Notes: a model not told the origin generated them from the letters alone. A stretch of DNA of 64,000 bases from Streptomyces sp. AM 2-1-1 (GCF_029167645.1 NZ_CP119147.1:806001-870000); one strand, 5' to 3'; positions 7,433 through 16,060 are shown, counted from the stretch's first letter. Translations and numbers: made by a program.

Positions 7433-8592
7433 CCGGACACCCCTCGCCCGTACCGCACTTCCGCGAGGAAGGTCCGTCCGGTGCGCCGCCGTTGCTGCTC
7501 GGCCCCTCGCTCGGCACGTCCATGGCGCTCTGGGACGGTGTCGCCCCCGCTCTCTCCCGGACCCGCCGGGTGGTCCGCTGGGACCTGCCGGGGCACGGCG
7601 GCTCCCCGGCCGGCCTGATCGGAGCCGGGGCGACCGTCGCCGATCTCGGCCGGCTGGTCCTCTCCCTCGCCGACACGCTCGCGCTGCGCCGGTTCTCCTA
7701 CGCGGGTGTCTCACTCGGCGGCGCGGTCGGGCTCTGGCTGGCCGCCCACCACCCCGAGCGCGTCGACCGCCTGGCGGTCGTCTGTTCGTCCGCTCGGTTC
7801 GGGGACCCGCGGGCCTGGCGCGACCGGGCCGCGCGGGTACGCGCACGGGGCACCGGACCCGTGGCCGACGGGGCGGCGGCGCGCTGGTTCACCCCGGGTT
7901 TCACGGTGCCGGCGCTCCTGGACGACCTGCGGGCCGCGGATCCGGGGGCGTACGCGGCGTGTTGCGACGCTCTCGCCTCGTACGACCTGCGACCGCTGCT
8001 CAGCTCCATCGGCGCGCCCACCCTTGCCGTGGCGGGGCGCGAGGACCCCGCGACGCCGCCCGCGCACGCGCGGGAGATCGCGGACGGCGTTCCCGGCGCG
8101 GCCCTGCTGGAACTGCCGGGCGCCTCGCACCTGGCGCCCGCCGAGCGTCCCGAGCCGCTCGTCGCGGCTCTGCGCGCACACTTCGACGCCGGGGACGGGG
8201 CCGCCGCGGGTTCGGCCGCGGGCGGGCAGGCGGTGCGGCGGGCGGTCCTCGGCGACGCGCACGTGGACCGTGCGGTCGCCGCCACCACACCGTTCACCGC
8301 ACGGTTCCAGGACTTCATCACCCGCTACGCGTGGGGCGAGGTCTGGACCGACCCGACCCTCCCCCGCCGGGAACGCAGCCTCGTCACTCTCACCGCGCTC
8401 GTGGCCCACGGCCACATGGGCGAACTGGCGCTGCACGTGCGCGCCGCGGTGCGCAACGGCCTGACCCCCGAGGAGATCGGCGCGGTGCTGCTCCAGACCG
8501 GGGTCTACTGCGGCGTGCCGGCGGCGAACGCCGCGTTCGGTGTCGCCGGGAAGGTTCTCGCGGAGATGGCGGAGGAGGAGACCGCGACGTGA
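7429..8592 (+). CDS. pcaL: Fused 3-oxoadipate enol-lactonase / 4-carboxymuconolactone decarboxylase
   Basis: A 387-residue two-domain enzyme. Residues 1 to about 255 form an alpha/beta hydrolase with nucleophile Ser95 in the elbow AGVSLGGA and the oxyanion region LLLGPSLGTSM; this is the PcaD activity. Residues about 270-380 form the small AhpD-like decarboxylase domain (PcaC) with RERSLVTLTALVAHG and the conserved HMGELALHV and YCGVPAANAAF motifs. Such PcaL fusions are known in Streptomyces and Rhodococcus. Together the domains turn 4-carboxymuconolactone into 3-oxoadipate. It is the last gene of the operon, and a strong hairpin follows. No pcaI, pcaJ or pcaF follows, so the last steps to succinyl-CoA and acetyl-CoA must be encoded elsewhere. 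Confidence 0.96.
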   Translation: MTGHPSPVPHFREEGPSGAPPLLLGPSLGTSMALWDGVAPALSRTRRVVRWDLPGHGGSPAGLIGAGATVADLGRLVLSLADTLALRRFSYAGVSLGGAVGLWLAAHHPERVDRLAVVCSSARFGDPRAWRDRAARVRARGTGPVADGAAARWFTPGFTVPALLDDLRAADPGAYAACCDALASYDLRPLLSSIGAPTLAVAGREDPATPPAHAREIADGVPGAALLELPGASHLAPAERPEPLVAALRAHFDAGDGAAAGSAAGGQAVRRAVLGDAHVDRAVAATTPFTARFQDFITRYAWGEVWTDPTLPRRERSLVTLTALVAHGHMGELALHVRAAVRNGLTPEEIGAVLLQTGVYCGVPAANAAFGVAGKVLAEMAEEETAT

Positions 8593-8620
8593 GCGGCCGG
8601 GTGCGGGGCCCGGACCGCGC

Positions 8621-8651
8621 GGTGCCCCGTACGCGTCGCGTACGGGGCACC
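8621..8651. terminator. Bidirectional terminator hairpin
   Basis: A perfect 14-bp stem (GGTGCCCCGTACGC and its complement) with a 3-nt GTC loop lies between the convergent pcaL and LURP-like genes. There is no T run on either side, as is common in Streptomyces. It probably ends transcription from both directions. Confidence 0.8.
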
Positions 8652-8670
8652 GGTGGGGACGGACGACGGC

Positions 8671-9522
8671 TCAGCCGAAGCCGCGCGCGTCCTGCTTGAG
8701 CGCGGTGTCCACGGTGAGCGCCGTCGCGACGACGAGGCTCAGGAGCGGCTCGGGCAGCTGGTAGTGGATCTGGAGGACGTAGTTGTCCGCCGTGGTGAAG
8801 AGCGTCTTGGCGAGCCCTTCCCAGGTCTTGGTGATCCGGGCGATCTCGGCCTCGTTGTGGTCGACGATCGAGAAGTTCCAGGCGCGCCAGTTCTCGGCCT
8901 TGATCGCGCCGACCTTCCGGCCGTCCACCATGATGGCGAAGTTGATCTTGCCGATCGCGTTCTGCTGGACGATCTCGCCGACCGCCCGCCCGTCCGGCCG
9001 CTGGACGATCACACGCGACTTGATGAACTTGGCAGGCCGGGTCAGCAGCAGCTGGGGCTGACCGTAGGCGTCCCGGATCTCCAGGCGGTGCGTCAGGTAC
9101 TGGTCCCAGCTGGACACGAAGCGCAGCACCTTGCGGAACGCGCTCTGCCCGACCTGGACGACCGAGCCGAGGGTCGCGCCCTGCTGGTCGAAGACGCGGT
9201 ACTCGTTGGTCACCTCGATCAGCTTGGCCTTCTGGTTCACCACCAGGACCTGCTGGTCGAAGAGGGTCCCGGCGCTGATCCGGCCCGGCTGGGCAGGCGC
9301 GGCCTGCTGCTGGGGCGCCTTCTGCTGCGGGGGCACAGCCGGGTGAGGGGCCGGCGCCCGCACGGCGGCGGCCTGCGCGGAGCCCGCCGGGGCCGAGGGC
9401 TGGGCGCCCGCGGCCGGGTGGGTGTGCTCGGTCCACCGGGAGCCGTCCCAGTAGCGGAGGAGCTCCGTGGCACCGTGCGGGTCAGGGAACCAACCCGCAG
9501 GTATGTTCGAGGTCGTGGTCAC
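8671..9522 (-). CDS. DUF2510 plus phospholipid-scramblase/LURP-one-related protein
   Basis: A 283-residue protein. Residues 8-35 are a DUF2510 module (AGWFPDPHG...LRYWDGSRWTEHTH), a short motif found at the ends of actinobacterial membrane-associated proteins. A Pro/Ala/Gln-rich linker follows (about 36-80). The remaining ~200 residues form one scramblase/Tubby-LURP-like beta barrel (TLFDQQVLVVNQKAKLIEV; FRKVLRFVSSWDQYLTHRLEI; ENWRAWNFSIVD). The molecular role of this family in bacteria is not established. The GTG start at 9522 stands exactly 6 nt after a TAGTGT box. Gene order gives no clue to function: it converges on pcaL and is divergent from a small secreted protein gene. Confidence 0.8.
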   Translation of the reverse strand: MTTTSNIPAGWFPDPHGATELLRYWDGSRWTEHTHPAAGAQPSAPAGSAQAAAVRAPAPHPAVPPQQKAPQQQAAPAQPGRISAGTLFDQQVLVVNQKAKLIEVTNEYRVFDQQGATLGSVVQVGQSAFRKVLRFVSSWDQYLTHRLEIRDAYGQPQLLLTRPAKFIKSRVIVQRPDGRAVGEIVQQNAIGKINFAIMVDGRKVGAIKAENWRAWNFSIVDHNEAEIARITKTWEGLAKTLFTTADNYVLQIHYQLPEPLLSLVVATALTVDTALKQDARGFG

Positions 9523-9528
9523 CGAGGC

Positions 9529-9534
9529 ACACTA
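9529..9534 (-). promoter_or_regulatory. Leaderless -10 box of the LURP-like gene
   Basis: TAGTGT read on the minus strand, six bases before the GTG start at 9522. The spacing implies that transcription starts at or next to the first base of the start codon. Confidence 0.6.
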
Positions 9535-9592
9535 TCCCGCGGGGGGCGGCGGGGACATTCTTGAAACTTCACACACCGCTGCGGTGACAGTG

Positions 9593-10078
9593 ATGACCAC
9601 ACCGAGGACGCGGGCCGACACACCGCCGCCCGGCATGTCCGCCGCGGCCCGGGTCACCCGGGCCGCGGGTCCGGGGGCCGTACTGGTGCGGGCCGTGCTG
9701 GCGGCGGTCTTGTACTGCCTTCCCTTCCTCCCCGCCGGGGCGGGCAGCGGCGGGAGTGCCGCGCCTCCCGCAGCGGCGGCGGCGTCCGCCCGGGCGACCC
9801 CGCCGGCCGGCCTCACCCCCGCGCGCCCGGAAGAGGCCGTCGCACGGGTGGTCCGCGTCCACATCCCGGTCGGCGACGTGTTCGGCAGCACCTGCCACGG
9901 CTCCCCGGGCCACGAGGCCGCCGCCCTTCCGCCGTCGCTCGCTCCGCCCCTCACGCTGCCCCGCCCCGACGGCATCCCGCCCGGCGCGCCCCGTCCGGGG
10001 ACGGCCCCCGTCCGCGACCCCTCCCACCACACCGCACAGGCGGTCGACCGGATGCTTCTCCGGATCCGGCGGACGTAG
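9593..10078 (+). CDS. Small Ala/Pro-rich membrane or secreted protein, function unknown
   Basis: Predicted 161 residues. A single hydrophobic segment near residues 28-46 (VLVRAVLAAVLYCLPFLPAG) could be a signal anchor. After it comes an Ala/Pro-rich stretch and a conserved-looking core (EEAVARVVRVHIPVGDVFGSTCHGSPGHEAAAL). I do not recognise a family. The ATG at 9593 was taken because the frame before it runs into the divergent promoter; a GTG directly in front (9590) is an alternative. It precedes a DUF3105/DUF305 pair on the same strand by 170 nt and might belong with it. The G+C bias at third positions supports coding. Confidence 0.5.
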   Translation: MTTPRTRADTPPPGMSAAARVTRAAGPGAVLVRAVLAAVLYCLPFLPAGAGSGGSAAPPAAAAASARATPPAGLTPARPEEAVARVVRVHIPVGDVFGSTCHGSPGHEAAALPPSLAPPLTLPRPDGIPPGAPRPGTAPVRDPSHHTAQAVDRMLLRIRRT

Positions 10079-10248
10079 GCGATCCCCGCCGGGCGCCCTG
10101 CCCGGGACCTCTCGTCCGGATCACTCCGGGCGCCGACCGCTGTCCCGGTCCGGACGAGCAGCCGCGGCCGAGAGACGGACAGCCCTCGGACCGCCCGGCG
10201 GACCCTCCGCCCCCGCACTTCCCGCCGATGCCGAATACGAGGACGACC

Positions 10249-10929
10249 ATGCCTTCCACCACAGACCAGAACTCCCCCTCCGCCGGGCGCCGCGCCAATC
10301 TGGAGGAGGCACGGCGCAGGGAACGCGGGCGCGAGCGCCGCGTCAGGGTCATCACCATCACGGCCGCCGTCGCGGTCGTCGCCGCGCTCGTCGCGGGCGG
10401 CGGCTACCTGATGACGAAGACGGACGGTGAGGACGAGGCCGGGGCGAAGGCCTCGGCCGGCCCCGTCACGACCGGCTCCCCCGCGACCGGCCCCCTCACG
10501 GGCGAACGCAGTTGGGACGGGCTGACGCAGAACCACGTGGAGACGCCCGTCGACTACCCGATGAACCCGCCGGTCGGCGGCGACCACGACCCGGTCTGGA
10601 TGAACTGCGACGCGGACGTCTACACCGAGGCGATACCGAAGGAGAACGCCGTCCACTCCATGGAGCATGGCGCCGTCTGGGTCACGTACAACAGCAAGGC
10701 CGCCACCGACGACGTGGCAGCGCTCACCGAGCGGGTCGAGGCCACCCCGTACTCCCTGATGAGCCCCTTGGAGGACCAGGCGGACCCGCTGATCCTGAGC
10801 GCCTGGGGCAAGCAGGTCACCGTCACGAGCGCCACCGACCCGCGGGTCGCGCGGTTCTTCACGAAGTACGTCCAGGGCGCGCAGACGCCGGAGCCGGGCG
10901 CCCCCTGCACCGGCGGGATCGCGAAGTGA
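10249..10929 (+). CDS. DUF3105 membrane-anchored protein
   Basis: A 226-residue protein with a basic, helical N-terminus (residues about 10-35, rich in Arg and Glu), one membrane segment (VITITAAVAVVAALVAGGGYLM) and an extracellular DUF3105 domain. The domain shows its family motifs: VDYPMNPPVGGDHDPVWMNC, NAVHSMEHGAVWVTY and DPLILSAWGKQ. The many His, Met and Cys residues would suit metal handling, but the function of DUF3105 is unproven. ATG 10249 is preferred over 10228 because GAGGA lies 5 nt before it and no ribosome site precedes the other. Its stop overlaps the GTG start of a DUF305 gene by 4 nt; DUF3105 and DUF305 genes are often adjacent in actinobacteria. Confidence 0.82.
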   Translation: MPSTTDQNSPSAGRRANLEEARRRERGRERRVRVITITAAVAVVAALVAGGGYLMTKTDGEDEAGAKASAGPVTTGSPATGPLTGERSWDGLTQNHVETPVDYPMNPPVGGDHDPVWMNCDADVYTEAIPKENAVHSMEHGAVWVTYNSKAATDDVAALTERVEATPYSLMSPLEDQADPLILSAWGKQVTVTSATDPRVARFFTKYVQGAQTPEPGAPCTGGIAK

Positions 10930-11586
10930 CGCACGCCGGCCGCGTGGTGGGGTCCCGGCGGCTGGTGGTGGCGGGCGTCGCGGTACTGCTGCTCGCGCTG
11001 GGGCTGGTGGCACTGATGGTCGTACGCCCCTCCCCCGCCTCGTCCTCGGTCGCGGTGTCCCCGTCCGGGCGGTCGGCGCCGGCGGACGGTTCGGTGGACG
11101 CCGGTTTCACCCGGGACATGTCCGTCCACCACCAGCAGGCCGTCGAGATGTCGTTCGTCGTCCGGGACCGTACGGACGACGAGGACGTGCGGCGGCTCGC
11201 GTACGACATCATCAACACGCAGGCCAACCAGCGCGGGATGATGCTGGGCTGGCTGGAACTGTGGGGGTTGCCCAAGAGCTCGGCGGTCCCCCCCGATGCG
11301 CTGGATGGGCCACACGGTCCGGCCGCACGACGGCGCGCTGATGCCCGGTATGGCCACCGACACGCAACTGGACGCGCTGCGGGCCGCGAGGGGCGAGGAG
11401 GCCGAGGTGCTCTACCTGCGGCTCATGACGGCCCACCACACGGCCGGTGCCGAGATGGCGGGGGCGGCGGCCGGCTCCGCCACGACCGACGCCGTCGTGC
11501 ACCTCGCCGCCGGCATGGTGCGCGGCCAGCGCTCCGAGATCGCCCTCATGGTGGACATGCTCCGCGAACGCGGCGCGCAGCCCTGA
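10926..11586 (+). pseudogene. DUF305 protein gene, frameshifted at a run of seven C
   Basis: The GTG at 10926 overlaps the DUF3105 stop. The first frame gives a signal anchor (LVVAGVAVLLLALGLVALMVV) and the first DUF305 half (FTRDMSVHHQQAVEMSF; IINTQANQRGMMLGWLELWG). After C7 at 11288-11294 that frame turns to nonsense. The +1 frame instead continues with MRWMGH, MTAHHTAGAEMA and ends at 11586 with MVDMLRERGAQP, the normal second half with its own HH motif. Deleting one C restores an intact protein of about 219 residues. This is either a real frameshift or a homopolymer sequencing error. DUF305 proteins are His-rich ferritin-like bundles, often linked to copper. Confidence 0.85.
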
Positions 11587-11593
11587 CCGGCGC

Positions 11594-11634
11594 GGCCGGG
11601 GCGGGAGCGGGTTCCCGCGGCTCCCCGTCCGGCC
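11594..11634 (+). terminator. Imperfect terminator hairpin after DUF305
   Basis: GGCCGGGGCGGGAGC (11594-11608) can pair with GCTCCCCGTCCGGCC (11620-11634) at 12 of 15 positions. It lies directly after the DUF305 stop and before the ROK gene. Confidence 0.45.
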
Positions 11635-11665
11635 GCGGCCGCCATCACCTATTCTCGGCAACGAC

Positions 11666-12907
11666 ATGAAGAACCATTTCACGCAGTTGGGTCCCAAAGC
11701 CGACAAGGACACCGTCCGGCGGCACAACCTGAGCCTCGTGCTGCGTGCGGTCCGTGACGAGGACGAGACCGGCGAGGCGACCAGGGCCGGAGTGGCGGCC
11801 CGGGTGGGACTGACCCGCGCGGCGGTGTCCTCGCTGGTCGAGCAGTTGCTGGAGACCGGTTTCCTCACCGAGTCCGGCAAGACCTTCAGCGGACAGGCAG
11901 GGCGCCCCGGCACCGCGCTCAAGGTGGCCCGCACCGGGCCCGCGGGCGTCGGGGTGGAGATCAACATCGACTACGTCTCGGTCTGCGTCGTCGACTTGGC
12001 GGGCACCGGGCGGGTGCGGCAGACCGAGCACCTGGACAACCGGGGGGAGCCGCCCGAGGAGGTCCTGGTCCGCGCCGCCCGGATCGCGGCGCGCACCCTG
12101 GACTCGGCCCGCGAGCAGGAGCTCCGCCCCGTCGGCGCCGCGCTCGCCCTGCCGGGCCTCGTCTCCGGCGGTGCCGTGCGCCAGGCTCCCAACCTCGGCT
12201 GGAACCGCGTCCCGGCGGAACGCCTCTTCGCCGAGGCGCTCGCCGTCCTGCGTCCGGGGGTCGGCCCGCTGCCCGTGAGTTCGGAGAACGAGGCGAATCT
12301 GGCGGCGCTGGCCGAGCTGTGGTTCGGCGGCCTCGGCGAGGTGCGCAGCTTCCTCTACCTGACGGGCGAGATCGGTGTCGGCGGCGCCCTGGTGATCGGC
12401 GGCGAGCTGCTGCGCGGCGCGCACGGCTTCGCCGGGGAGATCGGCCACGTGGTGGTGGACCCGGCGGGTCCCGAGTGCCGGTGCGGATCGCGGGGCTGTC
12501 TGGAGCAGTACGCCGGTCAGGCGGCGCTGCTGCGGGCGGCCGGCATAGAGGGGGCCGGCGGCGGAGCGGTGATCGAGCTGGAGCGCCGGGTGCGCGCCGG
12601 TGACGCGCGGGCCGAGGCGGCGGTCGGCGAGGCGGGCCGGATGCTGGGCCGCGTCCTGTCGGGCGCGGTGAACCTGATCGACCCGGACGCGGTGGTGCTC
12701 GGCGGGATATACCGCGGGCTGATGCCGTGGCTGTCGCGGCCCGCCGACGAGGAGCTGACCGGCCGGGTCGTCTCGGGTCTCTGGTCCCCGGGCAGCGGCA
12801 GGCTCCGGGCGTCGTCGGTCGCCGGGGACGCGGCCCGGGGCGCGGCGGCCCTGGTGATGCAGGACGTGCTGGCCGACCCGGTGGCGTACGCCGGCCGGGA
12901 GCGCTGA
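11666..12907 (+). CDS. ROK-family transcriptional regulator (XylR-like)
   Basis: A 413-residue ROK repressor. Residues about 10-75 are a winged helix (TRAGVAARVGLTRAAVSSLVEQL). The rest is a sugar-kinase-fold domain with GVGVEINIDYVSVCVVDL and the glycine-rich EIGVGGALVIGGEL. The ROK zinc motif C-x-C-G-x-x-G-C-x-E appears as CRCGSRGCLE near residue 275. XylR proteins of this class bind xylose and control xylAB in actinobacteria and Firmicutes. The gene converges on xylA, and palindromes in the xylA-xylB gap are the likely sites. A TATTCT box at 11650-11655, 10 nt before ATG, may be its -10, giving a very short leader. Confidence 0.88.
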   Translation: MKNHFTQLGPKADKDTVRRHNLSLVLRAVRDEDETGEATRAGVAARVGLTRAAVSSLVEQLLETGFLTESGKTFSGQAGRPGTALKVARTGPAGVGVEINIDYVSVCVVDLAGTGRVRQTEHLDNRGEPPEEVLVRAARIAARTLDSAREQELRPVGAALALPGLVSGGAVRQAPNLGWNRVPAERLFAEALAVLRPGVGPLPVSSENEANLAALAELWFGGLGEVRSFLYLTGEIGVGGALVIGGELLRGAHGFAGEIGHVVVDPAGPECRCGSRGCLEQYAGQAALLRAAGIEGAGGGAVIELERRVRAGDARAEAAVGEAGRMLGRVLSGAVNLIDPDAVVLGGIYRGLMPWLSRPADEELTGRVVSGLWSPGSGRLRASSVAGDAARGAAALVMQDVLADPVAYAGRER

Positions 12908-12990
12908 GCCCCACCGGGGCGGACCCGCTCCACCGGGGCGGATTCCGCTCCCCGCACGGTTCGCGGCAGGCGGTTGGCGAGGGACGGTCC

Positions 12991-13010
12991 ACCGGTCGCG
13001 CGCGACCGGT
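12991..13010. repeat. 20-bp perfect palindrome
   Basis: ACCGGTCGCG followed by its exact reverse complement, in the convergent gap between the ROK gene and xylA. It may be part of the termination region or a protein site; nothing decides between them. Just before it, CCACCGGGGCGGA is repeated (12911-12923 and 12932-12944 approximately). Confidence 0.5.
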
Positions 13011-13040
13011 GAGGGAGAGCGGTCCGGCGACTGCGCACGA

Positions 13041-13085
13041 CCGGCGGGGGCCGGACCGTCCCCCGGACGGTCCGGCCCCCGCCGG
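13041..13085. terminator. Very strong bidirectional terminator
   Basis: A perfect 21-bp stem with a 3-nt CCC loop: the left arm starts CCGGCGGGGG at 13041 and the right arm ends CCCCCGCCGG at 13085. It separates the convergent ROK regulator and xylA genes and should stop readthrough both ways. Confidence 0.88.
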
Positions 13086-13112
13086 TCGGTCGACGCGTCT
13101 GCTCCGTCGGGG

Positions 13113-14282
13113 TCAGCGGACGCCGAGGAGGTGGTCCAGGGCGAGCTGGTCGAGGGCTTCGAAGGCCATGGAGCGTTCGGCGGCGGCGGTGACGTCGAAG
13201 GTCTCGTAGGCGGTGGTGTCGGCGAGGAGTCCCTTGAGGCCGTCGGCGGCGGTGGGGGTGGCGAGTTCGTCGAGGCGGGAGGCGGTGAGGGCTTCCTGGA
13301 CGGCGGGGTCGGCGCGGAAGGCGGCGGTGCGGTCCTTGAGGATCAGGTAGTTGCGCATGCAGTTCTTCGCGGATTCCCAGACGCCGTCGAAGCCGTCGGT
13401 GCGCACCGGCTTGAAGTCGAAGTGGCGCGGTCCGGTGTAGTCGGAGTTCTCCAGGAGGTCGACGAGCCAGAAGGCCTGGCGCAGGTCGCCGGCGCCGAAG
13501 CGGAAGTCCTGGTCGTACTTGATGCCGGACTGGCCGTTGAGGTCGATGTGGTAGAGCTTGCCGGCCCACAGGGCCTGGGCGATGGCGTGGGGGAAGTTGA
13601 GTCCGGCCATCTGCTCGTGGCCGACCTCGGGGTTGACGCCGTAGAGCTCGGGGCGTTCCAGGCGCTCGATGAAGGCGAGGGCGTGGCCGACGGTGGGCAG
13701 GAGGATGTCGCCGCGGGGCTCGTTGGGCTTGGGCTCGATCGCGAAGCGGATGTCGTAGCCCTGGTCGGTGACGTACTCGCCCAGGAGGTCGAAGCCCTCC
13801 TTCATGCGGTCGAGGGCGTCGCGGACGTCCTTGGCGCCGCCGGACTCGGCGCCCTCGCGGCCGCCCCAGGCGACGTAGGTCTGGGCGCCGAGTTCGGCGG
13901 CGAGGTCGATGTTGCGGATGACCTTGCGCAGCGCGAAGCGGCGGACGTCGCGGTCGTTGGAGGTGAAGCCGCCGTCCTTGAACACGGGGTGCGTGAACAG
14001 GTTGGTGGTCGCCATCGGGACCTTGAGGCCGGTGCGCTCCAGGGCGTCCTTGAACCGGCCGATCAGCCGGGCGCGCTCGGTGTCGGAGGACCCGAACGGG
14101 ATCAGGTCGTCGTCGTGGAAGGTCACGCCGTGCGCGCCGAGCTCCGCGAGCCGCTCGACGGACTCGACCGGGTCGAGCGCCGGACGGGTCGGCTCACCGA
14201 AGGGGTCGTTGCCCCGCCAGCCCACGGTCCAGAGACCGAAGGTGAACTTGTCAGCGGAAGTGGGAGAGAAACGGTCCGACAT
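13113..14282 (-). CDS. xylA: Xylose isomerase
   Basis: A 389-residue isomerase that converts D-xylose to D-xylulose (and glucose to fructose), closely matching the short class I Streptomyces enzymes. The catalytic His56 and its partner Asp59 are in [12 protein letters not shown], corresponding to His54/Asp57 of the S. rubiginosus enzyme. The metal and catalytic segment [12 protein letters not shown] carries the first-site Glu and the Lys. Further ligands are in [21 protein letters not shown] and [15 protein letters not shown] lies 5 nt before the ATG at 14282. It is divergent from xylB across a 198-bp regulatory gap. Confidence 0.97.
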   Translation of the reverse strand: MSDRFSPTSADKFTFGLWTVGWRGNDPFGEPTRPALDPVESVERLAELGAHGVTFHDDDLIPFGSSDTERARLIGRFKDALERTGLKVPMATTNLFTHPVFKDGGFTSNDRDVRRFALRKVIRNIDLAAELGAQTYVAWGGREGAESGGAKDVRDALDRMKEGFDLLGEYVTDQGYDIRFAIEPKPNEPRGDILLPTVGHALAFIERLERPELYGVNPEVGHEQMAGLNFPHAIAQALWAGKLYHIDLNGQSGIKYDQDFRFGAGDLRQAFWLVDLLENSDYTGPRHFDFKPVRTDGFDGVWESAKNCMRNYLILKDRTAAFRADPAVQEALTASRLDELATPTAADGLKGLLADTTAYETFDVTAAAERSMAFEALDQLALDHLLGVR

Positions 14283-14329
14283 GTCTGCCTCTTGTCGACG
14301 GGCCCGGACGGCTGCACTGCCGACCGACC

Positions 14330-14457
14330 AATTTGTTCAGTGCCATTACTAATATGGCACCCTTGGGGCCGGAAGCAAACCCTCGGAACAGCGAAAGGTC
14401 TTCGGACCCTGTCCCGCGCCGGTTCGATCACGTAATTTGTTTGTCGAACGAGCAAAT
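14330..14457. promoter_or_regulatory. xylA-xylB intergenic operators
   Basis: Two palindromes of different sequence. On the xylA side, GTGCCAT (14340-14346) and ATGGCAC (14354-14360) flank a 7-nt spacer. On the xylB side a 23-bp near-palindrome at 14435-14457 begins ATTTG and ends CAAAT with ACGAGCAAA inside. AATTTGTT occurs beside both (14330-14337 and 14434-14441), so a common half-site faces each gene. The A+T-rich half-sites resemble known ROK/XylR targets. Confidence 0.6.
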
Positions 14458-14480
14458 CCGCAGCACGAGAAGAGGTAGCC

Positions 14481-15971
14481 ATGCCGCCGCGTACGGTCGT
14501 CATCGGCGTGGACAGTTCCACCCAGTCCACCAAAGCAGCAGTCACCGACGCCGTCACCGGTGAGATCCTCGCGGTGGGCCGCGCCCCGCACGTGGTCCTC
14601 GGCGAGGGCGGTGCCCGCGAGAGCGACCCCGAGATCTGGTGGCAGGCACTGCGCGACGCGGTGGCCGCCGGGATGAAGGAGGCCGGGGTCCCCGCCTCGG
14701 CCGTCACGGGCATCGCGGTCGCCGGCCAGCAGCACGGCCTGGTGGTACTCGACCGCGCCGGCCGGCCGCTGCGGCCCGCCCTGCTCTGGAACGACACCCG
14801 GTCCGCGCCCCAGGCCACCGCCCTCACCGCCGCGCTCGGCGGCCCCGAGGCGTGGACCGCGCGCACCGGATCGGTCCCCGTCGCCTCGATGACCGCCGCC
14901 AAGTGGCAGTGGCTGCGGGAGAACGACCCGGCGAGCGCGGACGCCGCCGCGGGCGTGCGCCTCCCGCACGACTTCCTCACCGAGCGCCTCACCGGCGTCG
15001 CGGTGACCGACCCGGGTGACGCCTCCGGTACCTGCTGGTACTCCACCGCCACCGGCGCGTACGACTCCGAACTGCTCGCGCTGATCGGCCTGGACGCGGC
15101 GCTGCTGCCGGAGGTGGCCCCCACCGGCGGCGCGCGGGCCGGGTCGCTGACCCCGCAGGCGGCCGAAGATCTCGGCCTGCCCGCCGGCATCGCCGTCGCG
15201 GCCGGCACCGGCGACAACATGAGCGCCGCCGTCGGGCTGGGCCTCGGCGGAGCCGGGCTGCTCGACCACCCCGTACTCAGCCTCGGTACCTCCGGCACCG
15301 TCTTCGCCGCCTCGCGCACCCGGCCCGCCTCGCCCGCGCTCGCCGGCTTCGCGGCGGCGGACGGCACCTACCTCCCGCTCGCCTGCACGCTGAACTGCAC
15401 GCTCGCCGTGGACAAGGTCGCCGCGCTGCTGGGCCTGCACCGTGACGACGCGTCACCCGGCGGGGAGGCGGTCCTCCTCCCGTACCTGGACGGCGAACGC
15501 ACCCCCGACCTGCCGCACGCCGCCGGCCTCCTCACCGGGCTGCGGCACGACACCACCCCGCAGCAACTCCTGGGTGCCGCCTACGAAGGCGCGGCGTTCA
15601 CCGTGCTGCACGCCATGGACGAGTTGCTGCGCGCCTGCGGTCTCGACCCGGCGGCCCCCGAGGTCGCGGCCCGTCCGCTGCGTCTGATCGGCGGCGGGGC
15701 GCAGGGCGCCACCTGGATCGAGACCGTGCGCCGGCTCTCCGGCCGGCCTCTGGTGGTGCCCGCCAACGGTGAGTTGGTGGCACTCGGCGCCGCCGCGCTC
15801 GCCGCCTCGGCGGCCGGCGGCGGCGACCCGGTCGCCCTGGCCACCGGATGGAACGGCCGCGGCACGGCCGGAACGGACCGTCACATCGACCCGGTCGCAC
15901 GGGACACGGAGGCCTGGGAGCGGATCGGTTCGGTGCTCGACCGCGCCTCGAAGCCCCTCCTCGGCGGCTGA
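14481..15971 (+). CDS. xylB: Xylulokinase
   Basis: A 496-residue FGGY-family kinase that phosphorylates D-xylulose to xylulose 5-phosphate, feeding the pentose phosphate pathway. The N-terminal phosphate loop VIGVDSSTQSTKAAV is at residues 7-21. The sugar-binding AGQQHGLVVLD and LLWNDTRS follow. DNMSAAVGLG holds the predicted catalytic Asp, and SLGTSGTVFA and LIGGGAQGATWIETV form the C-terminal ATP site. GAAGAGG lies just before ATG 14481. Divergent from xylA with shared operators, so the ROK regulator probably controls both. Confidence 0.96.
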   Translation: MPPRTVVIGVDSSTQSTKAAVTDAVTGEILAVGRAPHVVLGEGGARESDPEIWWQALRDAVAAGMKEAGVPASAVTGIAVAGQQHGLVVLDRAGRPLRPALLWNDTRSAPQATALTAALGGPEAWTARTGSVPVASMTAAKWQWLRENDPASADAAAGVRLPHDFLTERLTGVAVTDPGDASGTCWYSTATGAYDSELLALIGLDAALLPEVAPTGGARAGSLTPQAAEDLGLPAGIAVAAGTGDNMSAAVGLGLGGAGLLDHPVLSLGTSGTVFAASRTRPASPALAGFAAADGTYLPLACTLNCTLAVDKVAALLGLHRDDASPGGEAVLLPYLDGERTPDLPHAAGLLTGLRHDTTPQQLLGAAYEGAAFTVLHAMDELLRACGLDPAAPEVAARPLRLIGGGAQGATWIETVRRLSGRPLVVPANGELVALGAAALAASAAGGGDPVALATGWNGRGTAGTDRHIDPVARDTEAWERIGSVLDRASKPLLGG

Positions 15972-16004
15972 CGAGCACCCCGGGAGTACCGGCGGATCGC
16001 ATCG

Positions 16005-16047
16005 CGCATCCCCGAACCCGCTTCCGCGCAGCGGGTTTGGGGATGCG
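16005..16047 (+). terminator. xylB terminator
   Basis: An 18-bp stem with one G-T wobble (CGCATCCCCGAACCCGCT, loop of 7 nt, complement to 16047). It sits 34 nt after the xylB stop and ends 14 nt before the -10 box of the next gene. Confidence 0.8.
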
Positions 16048-16060
16048 AACCGATGTTCAA

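Noticed and set aside
13131..14435. A 434-codon plus-strand ORF across xylA
   Set aside because: Antisense of a strongly conserved xylA gene; repetitive V/E/G text typical of high-G+C shadows.
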